A stretch of DNA of 10,055 nt. It comes from JBBAEA01 sp041656175. GTDB lineage: Bacteria > Myxococcota_A > Bradymonadia > UBA4248. The notes beneath the pieces are model-generated. The model ran no database searches, was not told the origin of the DNA, and saw nothing but the letters and a program-made list of their open reading frames with translations. A program made the position numbers and the translations under genes. Shown here piece by piece: positions 6,832-10,055 of this stretch (positions are counted from its first letter, which is position 1; every line of letters starts with the position of its first letter). The DNA is taken from assembly GCA_041656175.1 (NCBI GenBank), contig JBBAEA010000124.1, forward strand, positions 1 to 10,055, written 5' to 3'.

Positions 6832-7071
6832 TTAAAGGTCGTCAACCGACTTTAGCATTTCGTCGACAAAATCCTCACGAGCTTTGATCAAACTCGACAA
6901 ATCGCTCATACCCTTAGCCCCGATAGTCTGTCCCGTAGGCATCATGAGATCACCAGAAATATCATCAGCGTCAAAACTGATCTCTTTCATCTTGCCAGAA
7001 TCCTGCGCAAAAGCCTCTCCAGCTAAGAAAAAAACCGACAATAAGCAGAGCAATAAAATCCTTTTAACCAT
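6832..7071 (-). CDS. Small secreted protein, function unknown, paired with the FHA/TonB-like gene
   Basis: A 79-residue protein I cannot name. Residues 1-22 form a clear Sec signal peptide (MVKRILLLCLLSVFFLAGEAFA) with likely cleavage between A22 and Q23, leaving a mature periplasmic peptide of about 57 residues. The mature part is acidic, with no cysteine and no recognised motif. Its layout (EISFDADDISG, then SLIKAREDFVDEMLKSVDD) reminds me of short proteins encoded beside AgmX/TonB-like genes in myxobacteria, in which a beta-type segment is followed by an R-x-x-F helix; this is recollection, not a search result. The start at 7071 is chosen because the signal peptide begins there and AAGG lies 7 bases upstream. 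An in-frame ATG at 7119 would add 16 residues ahead of the signal peptide and lacks a ribosome site. It is first in the operon, behind a strong promoter. Confidence 0.8.
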   Translation of the reverse strand: MVKRILLLCLLSVFFLAGEAFAQDSGKMKEISFDADDISGDLMMPTGQTIGAKGMSDLSSLIKAREDFVDEMLKSVDDL

Positions 7072-7130
7072 CTTCCAACCTTGCGTTATGCCAAGACCTT
7101 TGTATAGGCATGCAAACACATACCCCCATT

Positions 7131-7159
7131 AATATAACACTTTTTTAGCCTCTTGACAA
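7131..7159 (-). promoter_or_regulatory. Near-consensus sigma-70-type promoter of the small secreted / FHA operon
   Basis: On the minus strand TTGTCA (7154-7159, 5 of 6 to TTGACA) is separated by exactly 17 bases from TATATT (7131-7136, 5 of 6 to TATAAT). The -10 is preceded by TGT, giving an extended -10. Transcription would start near 7124, leaving a leader of about 53 bases before the ATG at 7071. No operator-like palindrome is evident beside it. Confidence 0.75.
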
Positions 7160-7223
7160 GAAACTTTTCTCAAACTCTACGTTAAGTCCAATATCTTTGC
7201 GAGCTCAAAAATAAACTGTTTCC

Positions 7224-7338
7224 TTTTTTTTACCACGAAAAACACGAAAGGCTCTAAAGCTTTTTTTACCACGAAAAACACGAAAGGCACTAAAGCTTTT
7301 TTTACCACGAAAAACACGAAAGGCTCTAAAGCTTTTTT
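7224..7338. repeat. 36-base tandem repeat, three copies
   Basis: Units begin at 7232, 7268 and 7304 (ACCACG), and a fourth copy at 7339 leads into the 100-base repeats. Each 36-base unit is made of four 9-base blocks: ACCACGAAA, AACACGAAA, GGCTCTAAA (GGCACTAAA in the second unit) and GCTTTTTTT. The third unit has lost one T and is 35 bases long. There are no unique spacers, so this is not a CRISPR array. The CACGAAA-type repeat resembles a dispersed motif I recall from intergenic regions of many environmental bacteria. It probably expanded by slippage or unequal recombination. Confidence 0.9.
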
Positions 7339-7670
7339 ACCACGAAAGACACAAAAGGCACGAAAGTCTATAACAAATCAAGCTGGTTCTATAAGAATAA
7401 AAAAACTTTTCGTGTATTTTCGTGTTTTTCGTGGTTAAAAATTTAAAGACACAAAAGGCACGAAAGTCTATAACAAATCAAGCTGGTTCTATAAGAATAA
7501 AAAAACTTTTCGTGTATTTTCGTGTTTTTCGTGGTTAAAAATTTAAAGACACAAAAGGCACGAAAGTCTATAACAAATCAAGCTGGTTCTATAAGACTAA
7601 AAAAACTTTTCGTGGGTTTTCGTGTATTTCGTGGTTCAAAATTTAAAAGCACGAAAGGCCATAACAAATC
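7339..7670. repeat. 100-base direct repeats with inverted-repeat ends, three copies plus a partial fourth
   Basis: Units start at 7348, 7448 and 7548 (GACACAAAAGG). The first two 100-base units appear identical base for base. The third has several substitutions, mostly in its second half. A decayed fragment (7649-7670) follows. Each unit has CACGAAA blocks on its left and CGTGTTTTTCGTGGT-type blocks on its right, which are inverted relative to each other. A unit can therefore fold into an imperfect hairpin of about 28 pairs around a centre containing TCAAGCTGGTTCTATAAG. This is a MITE-like or REP-cluster architecture, with no transposase here. On the minus strand each hairpin's first arm ends in a T-run, which might weakly terminate metG transcripts; this is inference. 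Confidence 0.9.
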
Positions 7671-7738
7671 TGCTAGAGCTGCAAGCCTTCCGTGTAACAC
7701 ATTGATTTTAATGATAAAACGAAATTCTCTCGTAAAAA

Positions 7739-9826
7739 CTAGCTAATCCCACTACCCGCAACCCGCAACAGTAACGACGGAAGCTCTAGCCCATCGGCGT
7801 CCGTTGCCGCCAAAATCATTCCGCGCGACTCCAAACCAAAGAGTTTACGAGGTTTTAGGTTACACAAAACAACGACTCTGCGATTGATCAGTGCCGTCGG
7901 TTCGTAGCTGAGCCCAATACCCGCGACAATTTGAACGGGGCCGTCGGGATGCCCTATCTCGACCTCGCAGCGCAACAACTTGTCCGACTTTTTAACGCGC
8001 TCGCATACCAAAACCTCGCCTACACGCAAATCTAGCTTTAAAAAATCATCAAACTCAATGAACTCCTTGATTTCTCGGCGTTCAATCGTTGCACTGCGCT
8101 CGTCTTGCGCAAGCTCATCCCCAGGTAGCGGCGCGCTAGGGGCAACTTCTTCTTTGCTCAACACTTCGTTTTCCTGCACTTTGGACTCCTCAGCAATGAT
8201 CAGGTCAAAAGTCTCTCGCTCTGGCCTGATATAAGTTTTCTCGACATTCTGAATACGACTGCCCGCGCCAAGGGGCACGGCGAGGTCTGCCTCGTTTTGA
8301 TCCCCTAAACCGAGTTGCGCAAATATTTTTGCCGAAAACTTTGGCACCACTGGCTTAATCGCAATCGCGATCATGCGCACCAACTCCGCACAAGTCGTAA
8401 CAATGCGGCGAGCTCGCTCTATATCCGCGGCATCACCCTTGAGAAGTGACCACGGCGCCTGCTCCTGGTAGTAGGCATTGCCCAAGTCACCAAGCTCCAA
8501 CAACTTGCGCATCACAGCAGCGGTATCTATCGTTTCGTAGCACTCTATCGCCTCGCTGACCAAGTCCCTAGCCCTTGCCAAAACAACGCGCGACGCCGCA
8601 TCAGCACCAAGCTCCCCAAGCTCACCGCCCAACTTCGATTCCGCAAAACTAAAACTGCGATTGTGTAAATTCGCAAGATTATCAATGAGCCCTGAACGCG
8701 TTTTAAAATAAAAATCCTCAATGTTTAAGTCGATATCCTCCACCCCCGTAGAAAGCTTTGAAGCGATGTAAAATCGAAGATAATCCGCAGGCAAATGCTT
8801 CAAATAATCCGCCGCCAAAATAAAAGTTCCACGCGACTTACTCATCTTCTTGCCGTTTACCGTCAAAAACCCATGCGTGTGAATACGATGCGGCAAATTA
8901 TAACCCGCCGCCTTCAGCATCGCAGGCCAGAATAAGCAGTGAAAATATATAATGTCTTTGCCAATAAAATGCCAAATCTCTGTCCCCGCATCCTTCCAAT
9001 ACGATTCTAATGTCCGCCCGTTGCGCTTGCACCAATCCCAAGTCGAAGCCAAATAACCAATCGGTGCATCCATCCAAACGTAAAAATACTTATCCTTATA
9101 TCCAGGAATCTCAAAGCCAAAATACGGCTTATCCCGCGAAATATTCCAGTCCTGCAGCCCCTCATCAATCCACGAAAGCACAAAACCACGAATACTCTCA
9201 CCAATACTCTCAGAGAGGCAATATTCGCGCAAAAATTCGCTAAAATCACTCAAAGATACAAACAAATGCGCCGACTCACGTACCACCGGCACGTTACCAT
9301 CCAACACACAGCGCGCATCCACCAAGTCCACCGCGTCATAGCGCGCCTTACAACTCTCGCAAACATCGCCATACTGCTCCGTCGCCCCACACTTCGGACA
9401 CTTCCCCTTCACAAAACGATCCGGCAAAAATCGCTCCAACTCCTCACTATACAACTGCTTCACCGTTCGCTCATGGATATAGCCCCCTGCCTTCATACGC
9501 GAAAAAAACGCGTTCGATAACTCCCTATTCTCCTCGCTATGCGTCGTGTAGTAGTTCGCAAAATCTATCCCAAAACCCGCAAAATCCGCCTTATGACTCG
9601 CCGCCGCCTCCGCTATCAAATCCTCTGGTCTAACCCCCAACTCATGCGCACGCAGCTCAATCGGCGTACCATGCGTATCATCCGCACACATATACAACGC
9701 CTCATGCCCACGCATCCGCATCGCACGCGCAAACACATCCGTCTGCACCGCCTCGACCATGTGCCCCAAATGAATTGGACCATTCGCATAAGGTAAACCA
9801 CTCGTTATCAACAACCGACGCTTCAT
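7739..9826 (-). CDS. metG: Methionyl-tRNA synthetase, long form with C-terminal tRNA-binding domain
   Basis: Charges tRNA-Met with methionine using ATP in the cytoplasm; essential for initiation and elongation. At 695 residues it is complete and of the long bacterial type. The class I Rossmann fold shows HLGH at 19-22 (the HIGH motif) and KMSKS at 327-331. The connective domain has a four-Cys zinc site (CPKC 143-146, CESC 156-159). YVWMDAPIGYLAS (249-261) belongs to the active-site region, and an anticodon-binding helical domain follows. A Trbp111/EMAP-II-like tRNA-binding domain occupies about 586-695 (LDLRVGEV, IVAGIG, NLKPRKLFGLESRGMILAA). A charged linker of about 45 residues before it is rich in Glu. 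The start at 9826 is preceded by a purine-rich GAGGGAAGGGA. No confident promoter was recognised upstream. It is followed by the repeat cluster, not by an operon partner. Confidence 0.98.
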   Translation of the reverse strand: MKRRLLITSGLPYANGPIHLGHMVEAVQTDVFARAMRMRGHEALYMCADDTHGTPIELRAHELGVRPEDLIAEAAASHKADFAGFGIDFANYYTTHSEENRELSNAFFSRMKAGGYIHERTVKQLYSEELERFLPDRFVKGKCPKCGATEQYGDVCESCKARYDAVDLVDARCVLDGNVPVVRESAHLFVSLSDFSEFLREYCLSESIGESIRGFVLSWIDEGLQDWNISRDKPYFGFEIPGYKDKYFYVWMDAPIGYLASTWDWCKRNGRTLESYWKDAGTEIWHFIGKDIIYFHCLFWPAMLKAAGYNLPHRIHTHGFLTVNGKKMSKSRGTFILAADYLKHLPADYLRFYIASKLSTGVEDIDLNIEDFYFKTRSGLIDNLANLHNRSFSFAESKLGGELGELGADAASRVVLARARDLVSEAIECYETIDTAAVMRKLLELGDLGNAYYQEQAPWSLLKGDAADIERARRIVTTCAELVRMIAIAIKPVVPKFSAKIFAQLGLGDQNEADLAVPLGAGSRIQNVEKTYIRPERETFDLIIAEESKVQENEVLSKEEVAPSAPLPGDELAQDERSATIERREIKEFIEFDDFLKLDLRVGEVLVCERVKKSDKLLRCEVEIGHPDGPVQIVAGIGLSYEPTALINRRVVVLCNLKPRKLFGLESRGMILAATDADGLELPSLLLRVAGSGIS

Positions 9827-9929
9827 TCCCTTCCCTCAATCAATCAGTTACTCCCCTTCGCCGCCTGCTCTTTAACACCTCTATCGCCAAAATCCAAGTT
9901 CCTACACATACGCATTCCTGTTTTTGGGG

Positions 9930-9946
9930 AGGGGGAACACCCCCCT
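9930..9946. repeat. G-run/C-run hairpin upstream of metG
   Basis: AGGGGG (9930-9935) pairs with CCCCCT (9941-9946) around AACAC. On the minus strand the context is CCCACGCGTAGGGGGG, then TTCCCCCTCCCCAAAAA. The hairpin at 152-169 has CACGTAGGGGGA and TTCCCCCTC followed by an A-run, and the flank of the 1577-1628 hairpin has CCCCCTTCCCCAAA. The three look like members of one dispersed element. It lies about 100 bases upstream of metG. Confidence 0.5.
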
Positions 9947-9962
9947 ACGCGTGGGCTTCCTC

Positions 9963-10048
9963 AAAATTCGAGTAATTCACAAAATAAAATGCACTGTTTC
10001 GGCTATTCGCCAAACCAGCGCATTTTATTTGTTCATGACTCGAATTTT
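9963..10048. repeat. 86-base imperfect palindrome upstream of metG
   Basis: AAAATTCGAGT (9963-9973) pairs perfectly with ACTCGAATTTT (10038-10048). AAATAAAATGC (9982-9992) pairs perfectly with GCATTTTATTT (10020-10030). The 7-8 bases between these blocks do not pair well. Nearer the centre CTGTTTCGGC (9994-10003) pairs with GCCAAACCAG (10009-10018) at 8 of 10 positions. The result is a long hairpin with an internal loop. It may be a terminator or intergenic element for a gene beyond the window, or a REP/MITE-like repeat. No coding potential is seen in it. Confidence 0.7.
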
Positions 10049-10055
10049 TCGGCGA

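Larger units (their letters stand above)
7072..7738. other. Intergenic region between metG and the small secreted protein gene
   Basis: These 667 bases hold no supported gene. The low-coordinate end has the operon promoter (7131-7159). Most of the rest (7224-7670) is the repeat cluster listed separately. Between the cluster and the metG stop (7671-7738) no terminator with a GC-rich stem and T-run was found, so metG may be terminated by hairpins of the repeat cluster or by another mechanism. Confidence 0.6.

Noticed and set aside
7072..7119. Longer start (ATG at 7119) for the small secreted protein
   Set aside because: It has no Shine-Dalgarno, would place 16 residues before the signal peptide, and would start almost at the predicted transcript start.
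7224..7400. 36-base repeats that could suggest a CRISPR array
   Set aside because: The units follow each other with no unique spacers and have an internal 9-base period; no cas gene is present.
7522..7746. Plus-strand open frame of 74 codons (MFFVVKNLKTQ...)
   Set aside because: It lies within the repeat cluster and translates the repeat units; there is no plausible ribosome site and the amino-acid pattern follows the repeat.
9840..9930. metG promoter
   Set aside because: The best pair seen (TTGGAT ... TTAAAG) matches consensus poorly; no confident -35/-10 pair could be chosen.

Overview
The window carries five genes, or four plus one broken gene, all on the minus strand. From high to low coordinates they are: metG (methionyl-tRNA synthetase); a small secreted protein of unknown function; a large FHA / single-membrane-helix / TonB-like C-terminal protein resembling the myxobacterial PglI/GltG and AgmX/GltJ families; gyrB (DNA gyrase subunit B); and a frameshifted lipoprotein with EGF-like modules and a formylglycine-generating-enzyme (FGE) fold domain. 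No tRNA, rRNA, insertion sequence or CRISPR array was seen. The organism looks like a Myxococcota / Bradymonadota-type (former Deltaproteobacteria) bacterium of moderate base composition. The reasons are the AgmX/PglI-type C-terminal domain fused to FHA, and the Cys-rich lipoprotein with the 'CIDPSTHNNNCGGC' signature common in myxobacterial surface proteins. This is inference from family knowledge; no search was run.

Layout. 1-246: short, unusually hairpin-rich non-coding stretch downstream of the lipoprotein gene. 247-1471: the lipoprotein gene, split by an apparent single-base insertion near 1322-1324. 1472-1872: AT-rich intergenic DNA with a leader hairpin over the lipoprotein Shine-Dalgarno and a 52-base near-perfect hairpin (1577-1628). 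1873-4359: gyrB, complete. 4360-4719: gyrB promoter/leader region and a strong intrinsic terminator (4669-4710) that closes the operon upstream. 4720-7071: a two-gene operon (small secreted protein, then the FHA/TonB-like protein) behind a near-consensus promoter (7131-7159). 7072-7738: promoter region plus a repeat cluster with 9-, 36- and 100-base periods (7224-7670). 7739-9826: metG, complete, with the C-terminal tRNA-binding domain. 9827-10055: metG upstream region with a G/C-run hairpin and an 86-base imperfect palindrome (9963-10048).

How the genes work together. metG and gyrB are independent housekeeping genes. The small secreted protein and the FHA/TonB-like protein share a promoter and terminator and probably act together as a trans-envelope module: FHA in the cytoplasm, one inner-membrane helix, an acidic and Gly-rich periplasmic stretch, and a TonB-like tip. 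The lipoprotein is probably an unrelated envelope/surface protein, if it is expressed at all given its frameshift.

Most worth a second look: the frameshift that separates a lipoprotein signal from its domains; the loss of both FGE catalytic cysteines; the small-secreted/FHA-TonB pair; the nested repeat cluster with two identical 100-base units; and a family of G-run/C-run hairpins at three intergenic sites. No clear new defence or mobile system is visible.
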